A stretch of 64,000 bases of DNA from NCBI GenBank assembly GCA_016713735.1, contig JADJOP010000037.1:248001-312000 (forward strand), read 5' to 3'. This DNA is from Bryobacterales bacterium (GTDB lineage Bacteria; Acidobacteriota; Terriglobia; Bryobacterales; Bryobacteraceae). The notes beneath the pieces were generated by a model. The model searched no databases, was not told the DNA's origin, and saw only the letters and a program-made list of their open reading frames with translations. Shown here piece by piece: positions 50,227 to 58,878 of the stretch (positions are counted from its first letter, which is position 1; each line of letters opens with the position of its first letter). A program made the position numbers and the translations under genes.

Positions 50227-50718
50227 CTACGCCCCCCGCACCCACTTCGCCGTCACAATGGCCTCGCCCACATGCCGCTGCGTGTGCTCGGCGATGTGCA
50301 CAATCAGCCCCATCACCGTCGTCGGCATCATCTTCTTGCCTACGCCGCGCGCCTCGGCATACACGGCCGGATCAAGCGACTTCACCGCCGCCTCCACCGC
50401 ATCCAAACGCCCGTTCAACTCCGCCAGCAGCGCCTCGCGCGGCGCGCCGCCCGACTTCTCAGCCTTGGCCGCCACCACCTGGTGCTCGTTCAACTGCTGG
50501 CCCATCAAATACGTGCACAGCCGCTCCGCGGCGCCGCCCGCATGGCGGATATGGAAGCCCACGCTGCCGGCCCCTTGCGGCTCGGCCCACAACTGCTCCG
50601 GCGTCAAGCCATCGGTCCACGCCGCCGCATCCTCGCGCACCTGCGTGAAGCTGTGCACCAGCGGAGCCACCAGCGGGTGCACTCCTTCAATCGGCCCGGA
50701 AAGCCACGGTTCGCTCAT
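50227..50718 (-). CDS. DinB family protein
   Basis: A 163-residue four-helix-bundle protein. His56 (VGFHIRH) and His145/His149 (AEHTQRHVGE) are the three metal-binding histidines of the DinB/YfiT-like superfamily, which includes thiol transferases and damage-induced proteins. LTPEQLWAEPQGAGSVGFHI is the typical lead-in. The ATG overlaps the stop of the upstream membrane gene (ATGA), so the two are translationally coupled. DinB-like proteins in Acidobacteria use mycothiol or bacillithiol in some cases, but this one cannot be assigned a thiol or substrate. Do not confuse it with DNA polymerase IV, which shares the name. Confidence 0.85.
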   Translation of the reverse strand: MSEPWLSGPIEGVHPLVAPLVHSFTQVREDAAAWTDGLTPEQLWAEPQGAGSVGFHIRHAGGAAERLCTYLMGQQLNEHQVVAAKAEKSGGAPREALLAELNGRLDAVEAAVKSLDPAVYAEARGVGKKMMPTTVMGLIVHIAEHTQRHVGEAIVTAKWVRGA

Positions 50719-53105
50719 GTCGTCACGGTCTCCTGTTCCCTCATCGTCGCGGGCCGCTCGGCGGCCATCGTCAACACCACCAGCGCCACCAGGTACAACA
50801 CGCCGCCGGTGATCAGCGTCGCGCGCAGACCAATATACAGCGCCAGGAAGATCGCCCCGGCTGAGCCCATCACGCTCGCCGCCGCGTTCAACGCCCAGGC
50901 CCAGCGCACGGCCGAATGATTCATCGCCTCCAGCCGCGCCAGGCCGCTGGGAAACGGCATGCCCATCAAAAAGCCCGCCGGGAAGATGAGCAGCGCCGTC
51001 ACCAGCATCCGCACCGCCAACGGCCAGCCCACGCCCGCGTTCACAATTGGACCTGACACCAGCGCCAGCCCCGTCACGCACACCGTCACGCCCACCAGCA
51101 CCTTGCGCAGCGGACCGTCTTCAAACGTCCCCAGCCGCCGGCTCCAATAACTCCCCGTGCCGCTCGAAAGCAGCATCGAGAAGATGATCACCGTCAGCGC
51201 ATATTGCGGATGCCCGAGGAACAGCACGAAGCGTTGAATGAGCGCCACCTGAATCAGGATGTAGCCGATGCCCACGCAGAGGAAGTAGAGCAGAAACAGC
51301 CGCACGCCGCGCTCGGCCGGCAGCCGGCTGCCCAACACGAGCGGCGGCAGCAGCAGGGTCACCAGCGTGCCGAAAATGCTGATGCCCACCACGCCGAACA
51401 ACAGCGGCACGGCGCGGTTGATCTTGTAATCGGCCGAGTCCTTCACCGCCGTGCTCAGGTAGGTCCAGATGTCGCGCGGCTGCACCGTGTAAAAGAAAAA
51501 CGGCTTGTCGTCGGACACCGGCGTCACGTCAAACGGATAGCCGCGGAAGAAGGCCTCGCGGTCCTTCGTGTGCAGGAACTGCGCGAACGCGTTGCCCTTC
51601 GCCATGTCCGGCGCATACACCGTCTCCATCTTCGACTCGGCAAACAGCAGCCGAGCCTTGGACACATCGGCGTCGGAAAGTGGTTTGCGGGAAATGATCA
51701 CCGTGTCGGTCGCGCCCCAGCCCTTGAGCAAATGCGTGTTCTCGCGCGCCACGAGAAAGTGCCGGGCCACGTCGCGCTCGCCCAATGATTCCAGCGCCTC
51801 GACGGCGAGCGTGATCAGCCGCAGGCTCTCGCGCGGCGGCTGAAAGCCCCAGCGCGTGAAGGCCAGAATGCCGTCGTCGGTGAGGTGCGAGAGGTAGTCG
51901 TGAAAGGCATCCGTCGTATAGAGGTTGTTCTCCGAAAGCGAAAACGCCCCCGCCGCCGTGGAGGCCCAGGTGTCCACCAGCGTCGCTTGCAACACCTGGT
52001 ATTTCTCCGTGCTGCGGCGCACAAAGCTGCGCCCGTCCTCGACGAAGATCCTCACCTCGGGCCGGAAATAAATGCGCTGGCTCAGGTCAGCGAACCGCTC
52101 GCGCATGATCGTGTTGGCGATGATCTTGTTGATCTCCACGCCGGTGATGTCCTTGCTGCCCCCGGCCAGCGCGCGCGACACATCCCAGCCGCCGCCCGGA
52201 CCGATGATCAGCGTCTTGGCCCCCGGCCGCAGCGCGTAGGGCAGCCCCGGCCCCTGCTTGAGCAGGTTGGCCCGCTCGTCGTCGGTCAGCTTGTCGAAAT
52301 TGAAATTCGCAATGCCCGTCGAGGCGTCGCCGTCGATCACGATCAGCAGCGCCGAGCTGTGCTTGTCCGGTTGAATGGCGATGCGCGAATAGCTGTTCCA
52401 TTTCACGAACCGCTCGCCGGTCAACTCCATCCCCTTGGCCGTGCGCACGTCGATCATGCGGTTCTTCGCGTTGCCCACAATGAGCAGCACAAGGCCCAGC
52501 GCCACGCCCACTGACACGATCCGCATCCGCACCGACCCGGCCAGCGTGTACCACAGCGCCGAGGCCGAAGCGAACAGCACGCCCGTGCCGATCACCGTGT
52601 TCGGCGCGCCGATTGTGTTCAACAGCGGAATCAGGAACAGGCAGCCGCCCGCCGCGCCCAGCAGATCGAAGAAGTAGACGCGATCCACCCGCTCGATGGT
52701 CTCTGAGATGGCCACCGACACGATGATGCCCGCGATCAGAAACGGCAGCGCGCTCACCACATAGACGCCCGCCAGCGCGGCGTTGGTCATCTCCGCCGTG
52801 CGCGACAACACGAAGTACACCGACAGCACGACGAAGAAGGCGTTCAACGTCGACAGCACCGCCAGCTTGCGCCACACCGAACCCGGCCAACCCAGCACCA
52901 CATAGCTGAAGACACCGCCGGCGCCCAGCCCGAACAGCGCAATCGAAATCGCCAGAAACGCAAAGTGGTAATAGAAGACGACCGAGAAGATGCGCGTCAG
53001 CGTCAGCTCGAGCATCAACGTCGCCAGCGTCGTCAAAAAGACGCCGGTATAAACCAGCGGCCACCGCAGGCCGGACGTGTGGGCAATGGAAGTGATCCGG
53101 GACAA
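50715..53105 (-). CDS. Membrane-embedded spermidine-synthase-like protein
   Basis: A 796-residue protein with three parts. Several membrane helices (to about residue 210) come first. A soluble Rossmann domain (about 230-560) follows, with LIIGPGGGWDVSRALAGG, DITGVEINKIIANTI, IFVEDGRSFVRR and ATLVDTWASTAAGAFSL. A second block of membrane helices ends the protein. The soluble block matches the spermidine-synthase/aminopropyltransferase-like fold, with the SAM-binding Gly-rich loop, ribose-binding Glu and adenine Asp. Known polyamine synthases are soluble; such long membrane forms are common in environmental bacteria, with unknown substrates. The start is TTG 53105, with AGGA upstream. It is coupled to DinB. 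Confidence 0.8.
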   Translation of the reverse strand: MSRITSIAHTSGLRWPLVYTGVFLTTLATLMLELTLTRIFSVVFYYHFAFLAISIALFGLGAGGVFSYVVLGWPGSVWRKLAVLSTLNAFFVVLSVYFVLSRTAEMTNAALAGVYVVSALPFLIAGIIVSVAISETIERVDRVYFFDLLGAAGGCLFLIPLLNTIGAPNTVIGTGVLFASASALWYTLAGSVRMRIVSVGVALGLVLLIVGNAKNRMIDVRTAKGMELTGERFVKWNSYSRIAIQPDKHSSALLIVIDGDASTGIANFNFDKLTDDERANLLKQGPGLPYALRPGAKTLIIGPGGGWDVSRALAGGSKDITGVEINKIIANTIMRERFADLSQRIYFRPEVRIFVEDGRSFVRRSTEKYQVLQATLVDTWASTAAGAFSLSENNLYTTDAFHDYLSHLTDDGILAFTRWGFQPPRESLRLITLAVEALESLGERDVARHFLVARENTHLLKGWGATDTVIISRKPLSDADVSKARLLFAESKMETVYAPDMAKGNAFAQFLHTKDREAFFRGYPFDVTPVSDDKPFFFYTVQPRDIWTYLSTAVKDSADYKINRAVPLLFGVVGISIFGTLVTLLLPPLVLGSRLPAERGVRLFLLYFLCVGIGYILIQVALIQRFVLFLGHPQYALTVIIFSMLLSSGTGSYWSRRLGTFEDGPLRKVLVGVTVCVTGLALVSGPIVNAGVGWPLAVRMLVTALLIFPAGFLMGMPFPSGLARLEAMNHSAVRWAWALNAAASVMGSAGAIFLALYIGLRATLITGGVLYLVALVVLTMAAERPATMREQETVTT

Positions 53106-53151
53106 TCTACTATCCTACGGCACCGGACCGCCGCCGGACGCGCCTACGCCC

Positions 53152-53580
53152 TCAGCAGCCCGAGCCGCTACTCAGGCACTCATACACCTTGCACTCGGTG
53201 TGACGCCCCCGCCGCGGCGACTGTTTCAACAACCGCGCCAGCTCATCGCGCAGCGCCGTCAAGGCCGCGATCTTCTTCTCCACCTCCGCCAGCTTCAACT
53301 CCACCTGCCCGCACATATCCTGGCAGCCCGCATCGCGCCGCTCCAGCGCAATCAGACCCTCGATTTCTTTCAGCGTGAACCCGAACTCCTGCGCGTTGCG
53401 GATGAACCGCAGCGTGCGCACAGTCGACTCCGGATAGTGACGGTACGAGCGGCCGCGCGGCGGCTGCGGGATGAGACCGATCCGCTCGTAATAGCGAATC
53501 GTCTCTACGTGCACTCCCGCCTCCGCCGCCGCGGATCCAATGGTTCTGGCTGTGGCCGGGGCCTCAGCCCTGGCAGCCAT
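53152..53580 (-). CDS. MerR-family metal-responsive transcriptional regulator
   Basis: A 142-residue MerR regulator. The N-terminal winged helix (TIGSAAAEAGVHVETIRYYE, then RSYRHYPESTVRTLRFIRNA) is followed by the dimer helix (LKLAEVEKKIAALTALRDEL). Cysteines occur at 86, 90, 130, 135 and 142. By eye, Cys86 and Cys130 correspond to Hg-ligands Cys82 and Cys126 of Tn501 MerR, while the middle ligand (Cys117) is replaced, so metal specificity is likely different. ATG 53580 lies inside the small cysteine-rich gene (17-base overlap). The pair is transcribed from a MerR-type promoter, so the regulator probably controls its own operon. Confidence 0.88.
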   Translation of the reverse strand: MAARAEAPATARTIGSAAAEAGVHVETIRYYERIGLIPQPPRGRSYRHYPESTVRTLRFIRNAQEFGFTLKEIEGLIALERRDAGCQDMCGQVELKLAEVEKKIAALTALRDELARLLKQSPRRGRHTECKVYECLSSGSGC

Positions 53581-53692
53581 TGCCGCAACACTCGCAGGGC
53601 TTGTCGCCTTCGCAGCATCCCGGCGGGCAGCCCTCCGGGCAACAGGGGCACGGGCAGCTTTCGCAGCGCTTGGCGTCATTCGCGTTGGTCAT
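53564..53692 (-). CDS. 42-residue cysteine-rich, metallothionein-like peptide
   Basis: A small gene, 43 codons with the stop, preceded by a near-perfect ribosome-binding site (AAAGGAGGT, 8 bases before ATG 53692). The product has 12 cysteines at positions 10, 13, 15, 17, 18, 22, 26, 27, 33, 35, 36 and 40, in CxC, CC and CxCC groupings such as CESCPCPCC and CECCGNGC. It has no His and no aromatic residue. This is the composition of metallothioneins. It is the first gene behind a MerR-type promoter and overlaps merR by 17 bases, so it is probably a metal-inducible metal-binding peptide. It does not resemble SmtA in its motifs. Confidence 0.78.
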   Translation of the reverse strand: MTNANDAKRCESCPCPCCPEGCPPGCCEGDKPCECCGNGCQG

Positions 53693-53700
53693 CCTCAATG

Positions 53701-53709
53701 ACCTCCTTT
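53701..53709 (-). promoter_or_regulatory. Strong ribosome-binding site of the cysteine-rich peptide
   Basis: AAAGGAGGT on the minus strand ends 8 bases before ATG 53692. It is the clearest Shine-Dalgarno sequence in the window and decides the start of the 42-residue gene. It also implies that this peptide is made in quantity. Confidence 0.8.
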
Positions 53710-53716
53710 CAGCCTA

Positions 53717-53748
53717 ACTCTAAACTCCGTACCTAGGTACGGAGTCAA
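53717..53748 (-). promoter_or_regulatory. MerR-type promoter/operator
   Basis: On the minus strand TTGACT (53743-53748) is the -35 hexamer. With a stretched 20-base spacer it is followed by TAGAGT (53717-53722); a 19-base spacing to TTAGAG is the alternative. The spacer holds a perfect 22-base palindrome at 53724-53745 with arms ACTCCGTACCT / AGGTACGGAGT. A long spacer plus central palindrome is the signature of MerR-activated promoters, and the left arm ACTCCGTAC is that of the classical mercury operator. It lies 25 bases upstream of ATG 53692. Confidence 0.85.
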
Positions 53749-53777
53749 GAGCCCCGCCGAAAAAAATCCCGCAACGG

Positions 53778-54197
53778 TCACCGCGGATACGGATGCCCGC
53801 GCAGCGTCGCGAACGCGCGGTAGATCTGCTCGGCCAGCATGGCCCGCGCCAGCTCATGCGGAAACGTCATCGGCGACAGCGACAGCAACACCGTCGCCCG
53901 CCCGCGCCAGGCCTCGGGAAGCCCATCATGCCCGCCCAGCACGAACACCACATCGCGCGACTGATCCTCCCACTCCCGTACGCGCGCCGCGAACTCCGCC
54001 GAATCCCAGCGCTTGCCCGCCGGATCGAGCAACACAAACGCCGCCGTGGGGTGCTTCTCCCAGAACTCGGCCCGCTGCGGATTCACCTCGCGCATCTCAC
54101 ACTTGGCCCAACGCGAGGTCCGCTTGAGAAACTCCGCCGCCAGCGCGTTGGCATGCTCATCGCGCGGCTTGCCGGCAAAGTAGACGTAGATCCGCAC
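53778..54197 (-). CDS. rlmH: 23S rRNA (pseudouridine1915-N3)-methyltransferase
   Basis: A 139-residue SPOUT methyltransferase. AFVLLDPAGKRWDSAEFA, VVFVLGGHDGLPE and LSLSPMTFPHELARAMLAEQ carry the knot-forming SAM-binding pattern of RlmH. The usual C-terminal PYH ending reads PYPR here. It methylates helix 69 of 23S rRNA. The gene lies between the MerR promoter and the TIGR03437 gene. The stop of the TIGR03437 gene would be downstream of it on the opposite side, so its own promoter probably lies inside that neighbour or the two form one unit (3-base gap). Confidence 0.92.
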   Translation of the reverse strand: MRIYVYFAGKPRDEHANALAAEFLKRTSRWAKCEMREVNPQRAEFWEKHPTAAFVLLDPAGKRWDSAEFAARVREWEDQSRDVVFVLGGHDGLPEAWRGRATVLLSLSPMTFPHELARAMLAEQIYRAFATLRGHPYPR

Positions 54198-54200
54198 GCG

Positions 54201-56369
54201 CTACTCGGCCCGCTTCAACACAACCACCGCCGGCGGCGAACACACGCGCTGCCCCGGCGCATTGGCCGGCCACCCGCACACGATCACCTCGCTGTTCATC
54301 GCCGGCAGATCGGCGGGGATCACGAAGTTCACCTGCTGGATGCCCTCCAGTCCCGGCGCCGGTCCGGCGTAGAGCGGCTGGTTGATCTCGCGGTCGTGGA
54401 CCTTCGCCGAAAGCGTTCCCAGCGAACCGGCCGGCAGTCCCGTGGCAAACACCTGGAAGATGTTGCCGACGAACTCCGGATACACCGCCGAGTTCGGCGT
54501 CCCATCCTGGTTCAACACGCCGTTGGAATAGATCACCGGCGCGGCCGCCGCCAGCGCCACCGTGAACGGCTCGCCCGGCACGAAGTCCGCCGTGTGAATC
54601 AACTGCGCCGTCGAACGGAATCCCAGCGCTTCGGGCACCACGAACTCGACGCGCGTATCGGTGGCCGTGAGAATCCGCGCCTGCAGCCCATCGAGCGTCA
54701 ACTGCGTCTGCGCCCCGCCCAACCGCAAGCCCTCAATCACCGCCCGCGAACCCGGCACGAGCGTCGCAAACCGCTCGCCCGCCGCGTTGTAGGCCTTGCT
54801 CACCAGCGGCCGCACGATCGGCTTCGGCGCTTCGGTGGCAATCAGGATCACCGGCAGCAGCTTGGTTCCGGCCAGCGCTCCGGCGTCAATCACCAGCGTC
54901 GCCTCATACACGCCCGCCCCCGGCAGGTTCTGTGGCTGCGCATCGAGAATGATCGACGCGTTATTCACGCCAATCTCGCGGCTCACCCGCAGCCAGCCCA
55001 CCGGGCCATCGCGCTTGTACTGGATCTTCGCCGTCCAGATCATCGTCCCGCCGAGGTCGTTCAGGATGCGGATGAACTTGCCGAGGAAGCCCGGCACGCC
55101 CGCCTGCGCCTGGAAGTTGAGCGGCGGCGCGTCCACCACCAGCTTGGGAAAATAGTCGGCCCCGCAATCGCGCAGAATCGAACAATCCACGCCCGGCGTG
55201 ACGGCGGCAAAGCGCGGCACGGGAGCCGTCGTGCTCGCCGTCCTCACCTCGCTCAACGGTCCAAAGCTCACCTGCGCCTGGGCCACGCTGATCGCCCCGC
55301 CCGTCGGCGGCAGCGCCAGAAACGTGGCAATCTGCGCGCTCTCGAGAATCGAGGGCGAGCCGTCGTAGACCTCATACACGGCCAGCCCCGCGCCGCGGTT
55401 CAGAATCACCTCCGAGGCCGCGTCGAGCGTAAACGGAGCCGTCGCGCCAAACGGAGGCGACCACATCAGCGCCCCGCCCGCGCCGTTGGCATCATGCCCG
55501 CGCACGCGCACCAGCAGCAGTTGCCCCGGCCCTCCGGGCACATAGCGTCCCAGCGCGCGCGGCAATCCCAAATCGCCCGCCGAACTGGGTTCTGACGCCG
55601 TCGAGCCCGCCACCGCATCGGGCACAAACAGCCGGCTCGCTTCGGGGAAGCCCGAATAGCGGATCACGATGCGCGTGCCCGATGTCGTGTTCGCCTGCCG
55701 CAATTCAAAGCCGTTCGCCGTCCCCTCTGTGACGCGGATCGAACTCACACGCGTCCCCGCGCCATAGAGGTTCGACACCGTGATCACCTCATCCGAGGGC
55801 AGCGCCGAACCATCGCACAAAATCGAGGCCGTCGAGCTGTTGGTCAGCAAGCCCGGCTGTGTGAAGCCCACCGTGAGATTCGGCTGGTTGGTGACGATGC
55901 GCGAGATGCCCGTCGTCGATACCGCCGCCGTAATGGCCCGCGACGCCGCGCCCGTCGCATTCACGCGAATGTTGGCGATCGTGATCGTCGTCACCGGCAC
56001 CGCCGTCAGCGTCCAGTTCACAAATTCGAAGATGAGCGTGCCCGGCGGAATCAGCCGCGCCCGCACTGTCTGCGGCGTCGTTCCCGGCCCGGCGTCCACG
56101 GTCAGCGTCGCGTCGGTCATGCCGTCGTCGTTCACCTTGTTGGTCACCGGCGCGTTGATAAACACGTTGAACGTCGCCCCCACGTCGCCGTTGGGGATGT
56201 TGCCGTTGCAGGTGAACACCATCTCGCCCACGCGCTCGGTCAAGCCCTCGGTCCGCACCAGCGCCTGCACGGCGGTCGACTGGCAAATCAAACTCGCCAC
56301 CGCCGCCTGCCCCTGCGCCGCCATCGCCGACAGCACCAGCGCCAACACGATCAAACGGTATAAAGACAT
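54201..56369 (-). CDS. Exported protein with Solibacter-type C-terminal domain (TIGR03437-like)
   Basis: A 722-residue protein with signal peptide MSLYRLIVLALVLSAMAAQG. It consists of consecutive beta-sandwich segments (VGATFNVFINAPVTNKVND, VEFVVPEALGFRSTAQLIHT, VNFVIPADLPAMNSEVIVCG). The last about 200 residues, with VPGSRAVIEGLRLGG, LNQDGTPNSAVYPEFVG and QVFATGLPAGSLG, are the pattern I know as the Solibacter paralogous domain TIGR03437. Its function is unknown; proteins with it are typically large, exported and adhesive-like. It strongly supports a Solibacteres origin for the window. It is divergent from the xylonate-dehydratase-like gene. Confidence 0.82.
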   Translation of the reverse strand: MSLYRLIVLALVLSAMAAQGQAAVASLICQSTAVQALVRTEGLTERVGEMVFTCNGNIPNGDVGATFNVFINAPVTNKVNDDGMTDATLTVDAGPGTTPQTVRARLIPPGTLIFEFVNWTLTAVPVTTITIANIRVNATGAASRAITAAVSTTGISRIVTNQPNLTVGFTQPGLLTNSSTASILCDGSALPSDEVITVSNLYGAGTRVSSIRVTEGTANGFELRQANTTSGTRIVIRYSGFPEASRLFVPDAVAGSTASEPSSAGDLGLPRALGRYVPGGPGQLLLVRVRGHDANGAGGALMWSPPFGATAPFTLDAASEVILNRGAGLAVYEVYDGSPSILESAQIATFLALPPTGGAISVAQAQVSFGPLSEVRTASTTAPVPRFAAVTPGVDCSILRDCGADYFPKLVVDAPPLNFQAQAGVPGFLGKFIRILNDLGGTMIWTAKIQYKRDGPVGWLRVSREIGVNNASIILDAQPQNLPGAGVYEATLVIDAGALAGTKLLPVILIATEAPKPIVRPLVSKAYNAAGERFATLVPGSRAVIEGLRLGGAQTQLTLDGLQARILTATDTRVEFVVPEALGFRSTAQLIHTADFVPGEPFTVALAAAAPVIYSNGVLNQDGTPNSAVYPEFVGNIFQVFATGLPAGSLGTLSAKVHDREINQPLYAGPAPGLEGIQQVNFVIPADLPAMNSEVIVCGWPANAPGQRVCSPPAVVVLKRAE

Positions 56370-56435
56370 CGCAAACCTCTACCTGGAGAATAACGGAATC
56401 CACCACGCCCCTCCACCTCCCGTATCCTATCCCTG

Positions 56436-58391
56436 ATGAGCAAATTCATCTTCGACTCCGGCGACGCCTCCCTGTTCGACGTCCGCACACGCCAATCCGG
56501 CCCCACCGGCCAACTCCCCGTCACCCCCGAAATGCTGATCCACGGCCCTTCGGGCGATCTCTTCGGCTGGACGCAGGACGTCGGCATGGGTTGGAACCCC
56601 GCCCAACTCGGCGGACCCGAGGTGCTCATCCTCTCCACCCACGGCGGCGTGCGCGCCCCCGACGGCACGCCCATCGCCCTCGGCTATCACACCGGCCACT
56701 GGGAGGTCGGCCTGCTTGTCGAAGAAGCCGCGCGTGAAGTCACCGCCGCCCGTGGCGTTCCCTTTGCCGGAGCCTGCACCGACCCCTGCGACGGCCGCAC
56801 CCAGGGCACGCCCGGCATGTACGATTCCCTGCCCTACCGCAACGACGCCGCCACCATCTTCCGCCGCCTCATCCGCTCGCTGCCCACGCGCGCCGCCGTG
56901 CTCGGCGCGGCCACCTGCGACAAGGGCCTTCCGGCGATGATGATGGCGCTCGCCGGCACGCACAACCTGCCCTGCGTCCTCATCCCCGGCGGCGTCACGC
57001 TCGGCCCCACCGATGGCGAAGACGCGGGCAAGATCCAATCTCTCGGCGCGCGCTTTGCCCACGGCGAAATCTCGCTCGACTACGCCGCCGAAATGGGCTG
57101 CAAGTCCTGCGCCTCGCCCGGCGGCGGCTGCCAGTTCCTCGGCACGGCGGCCACCTCGCAGGTGATCGCTGAAGCCCTCGGCATGACGCTGCCGCACTCG
57201 GCGCTGGCGCCCTCGGGCCTGCCGATTTGGAAGGACATGGCCCGCCGCTCGGCCCGCGCCGTCATGGCCATGGCCCAGCGCGGCTGGACAATGAAGACCG
57301 TTTTGTCCGAAAAGTCGATCCACAACGCGATGGTCGTCCACGCGGCGTTCGGCGGCTCGACGAACCTCATCCTCCACCTGCCGGCCACCGCCCACGCCGC
57401 CGGACTCCCCCGCCCCACCGTCGCCGACTGGACGCGCATCAACCGCCAGGTCCCCCGCCTGGTCGACGTGATCCCCAACGGCCCGCGCGGCTTCATCACC
57501 GCACAGGTCTTCCTCGCCGGAGGCGTCCCCGAAGTGATGCTCCACCTGCGCCGCATGGGCCTGCTGGAACTCGACGCGCTCACCGTGTCCGGCGAATCCC
57601 TCGGCGCCGTTCTCGATTGGTGGGAGCAAAGCGAACGCCGCGCCGCCTTGCGCCAGCAACTCTCCGAACGCGACTCCATCGACCCCGCCGCCGTCATCAT
57701 GGACCCCGCCGCCGCCCGCACCGCCGGCCTCACCTCCACCGTCTGCTTCCCCCTCGGCAACCTCGCCCCCGAAGGCAGCGTCGTCAAATCGACCGCCATC
57801 GACCCCAGCGTCGTCGGCCCCGACGGCATCTATCGCAAGCGCGGCCCGGCGCGCGTCTTCACCACCGAAAAGGCCGCCATCACCGCCATCAAGGGCACCG
57901 GTCCCGATGCCGTCAAGGCAGGCGATGTCGTCGTCCTCATGTGCCGCGGCCCGCTCGGCTCGGGGATGGAAGAGACCTACCAGATCACCGCCGCCCTCAA
58001 GCATCTCTCCTTCGGCAAACAGATCGCCCTCATCACCGACGCCCGCTTCAGCGGCGTCTCCACCGGCGCCTGCATCGGCCACGTTTCGCCGGAAGCCCTC
58101 GCCGGAGGCCCCATCGGCAAGCTCCGCGACGGCGACCCCATCGAAATCATCATCGACCGCACCACGCTCGAAGCGTCCATCAACTACGCCGGCGACGCCG
58201 CCGAGTTCGCCGCCCGCCCCCTGCGCGACGACCTCCACGCCGACGAGCAACTGCCCGACGACACCCGCCTCTGGGCGGCCCTGCAGGATGCCAGCGGCGG
58301 CCCCTGGGGCGGCTGCGTCTTCGATGTCGATCGCATCATCGAACTCCTCCGCGCCGGCAAGGAGGCCCTCAGTGGGAAAGACGGTCTTTAA
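56436..58391 (+). CDS. IlvD/Edd-family dehydratase of the YjhG/YagF (xylonate dehydratase) type
   Basis: A 651-residue enzyme of the dihydroxy-acid/6-phosphogluconate dehydratase family. CTDPCDGRTQGTPGMYDSL, GAATCDKGLPAMMMALAG and SCASPGGGCQFLGTAATSQ carry the iron-sulfur cysteines. HAAFGGSTNLILHLPATAH, VLMCRGPLGSGMEE and TDARFSGVSTGACIGHVSPE complete the family blocks. The length and the HWEVGLLVEEAAREV segment fit the E. coli YjhG/YagF branch, which dehydrates D-xylonate or related sugar acids. No sugar-acid regulon is adjacent. The ATG follows TATCCT-type sequence but no clear ribosome-binding site. It overlaps the DUF1569 gene by 20 bases. Confidence 0.86.
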   Translation: MSKFIFDSGDASLFDVRTRQSGPTGQLPVTPEMLIHGPSGDLFGWTQDVGMGWNPAQLGGPEVLILSTHGGVRAPDGTPIALGYHTGHWEVGLLVEEAAREVTAARGVPFAGACTDPCDGRTQGTPGMYDSLPYRNDAATIFRRLIRSLPTRAAVLGAATCDKGLPAMMMALAGTHNLPCVLIPGGVTLGPTDGEDAGKIQSLGARFAHGEISLDYAAEMGCKSCASPGGGCQFLGTAATSQVIAEALGMTLPHSALAPSGLPIWKDMARRSARAVMAMAQRGWTMKTVLSEKSIHNAMVVHAAFGGSTNLILHLPATAHAAGLPRPTVADWTRINRQVPRLVDVIPNGPRGFITAQVFLAGGVPEVMLHLRRMGLLELDALTVSGESLGAVLDWWEQSERRAALRQQLSERDSIDPAAVIMDPAAARTAGLTSTVCFPLGNLAPEGSVVKSTAIDPSVVGPDGIYRKRGPARVFTTEKAAITAIKGTGPDAVKAGDVVVLMCRGPLGSGMEETYQITAALKHLSFGKQIALITDARFSGVSTGACIGHVSPEALAGGPIGKLRDGDPIEIIIDRTTLEASINYAGDAAEFAARPLRDDLHADEQLPDDTRLWAALQDASGGPWGGCVFDVDRIIELLRAGKEALSGKDGL

Positions 58392-58821
58392 CGAAGCCGA
58401 CCGCGCCGTGCTGCTCACCCGCGTCGCCACCATTCAAACCGGCACAAAACCACGCTGGGGCCAGATGAACGCCGTGAAAATGCTCCGCCACATCTCCGGC
58501 CAGCTCGAAATCGCCCTCGGCGAACTCACCTGCGCGCCTATCCCCGGCCCGCTCGCCAACCCCTTCTTCCGCTGGTTCGCCATCGACTCGCCCATCCCCT
58601 GGCCCAAAGGCGTGCGCACCGCACCGGAGCTGATTTCGCAGCCCACCGCCGGAGTCGAAGAAGAACAAACCCGCTTCCGCAACAAGCTCGCCAAGGTGGC
58701 CGCCCGCGGCGCGAACGGCGAGTTCTCCCCCCACCCGGCTTTCGGCGCGCTCTCCACCGCCCAATGGGGCCGCCTCATGTGGCGTCACGTCGACCACCAC
58801 CTGCGCCAGTTCGGCGTGTAG
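58372..58821 (+). CDS. DUF1569 family protein
   Basis: A 149-residue soluble protein starting at GTG 58372, with GGAGG 7 bases upstream inside the end of the dehydratase gene. It reads KTVFNEADRAVLLTRVATIQ, then PRWGQMNAVKMLRHISGQLEI and ends WGRLMWRHVDHHLRQFGV. The WGxMNxxxMLxH and WGxLMWRHxDHHLRQF blocks are the DUF1569 signature, a DinB-like helical bundle with conserved histidines (H and HxDHH) for a metal. Function is unknown. Coupling to the dehydratase suggests co-expression, not necessarily joint function. Confidence 0.8.
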   Translation: MGKTVFNEADRAVLLTRVATIQTGTKPRWGQMNAVKMLRHISGQLEIALGELTCAPIPGPLANPFFRWFAIDSPIPWPKGVRTAPELISQPTAGVEEEQTRFRNKLAKVAARGANGEFSPHPAFGALSTAQWGRLMWRHVDHHLRQFGV

Positions 58822-58878
58822 CGCGAGGCCCGCGGCGTCGGCCTCGCTCCCGCCGCGCGCGGGGCGTACAATCACCCC

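Noticed and set aside
49693..50919. Long plus-strand open frame across the gap and the DinB gene
   Set aside because: Composition is Pro/Arg/Ser/His-rich without domain signal and it overlaps the well-supported DinB and membrane genes on the other strand; it is a shadow of GC-rich codon structure.
56427..58433. 668-residue minus-strand frame opposite the dehydratase
   Set aside because: Antisense shadow; the plus-strand protein has full IlvD/Edd motifs.
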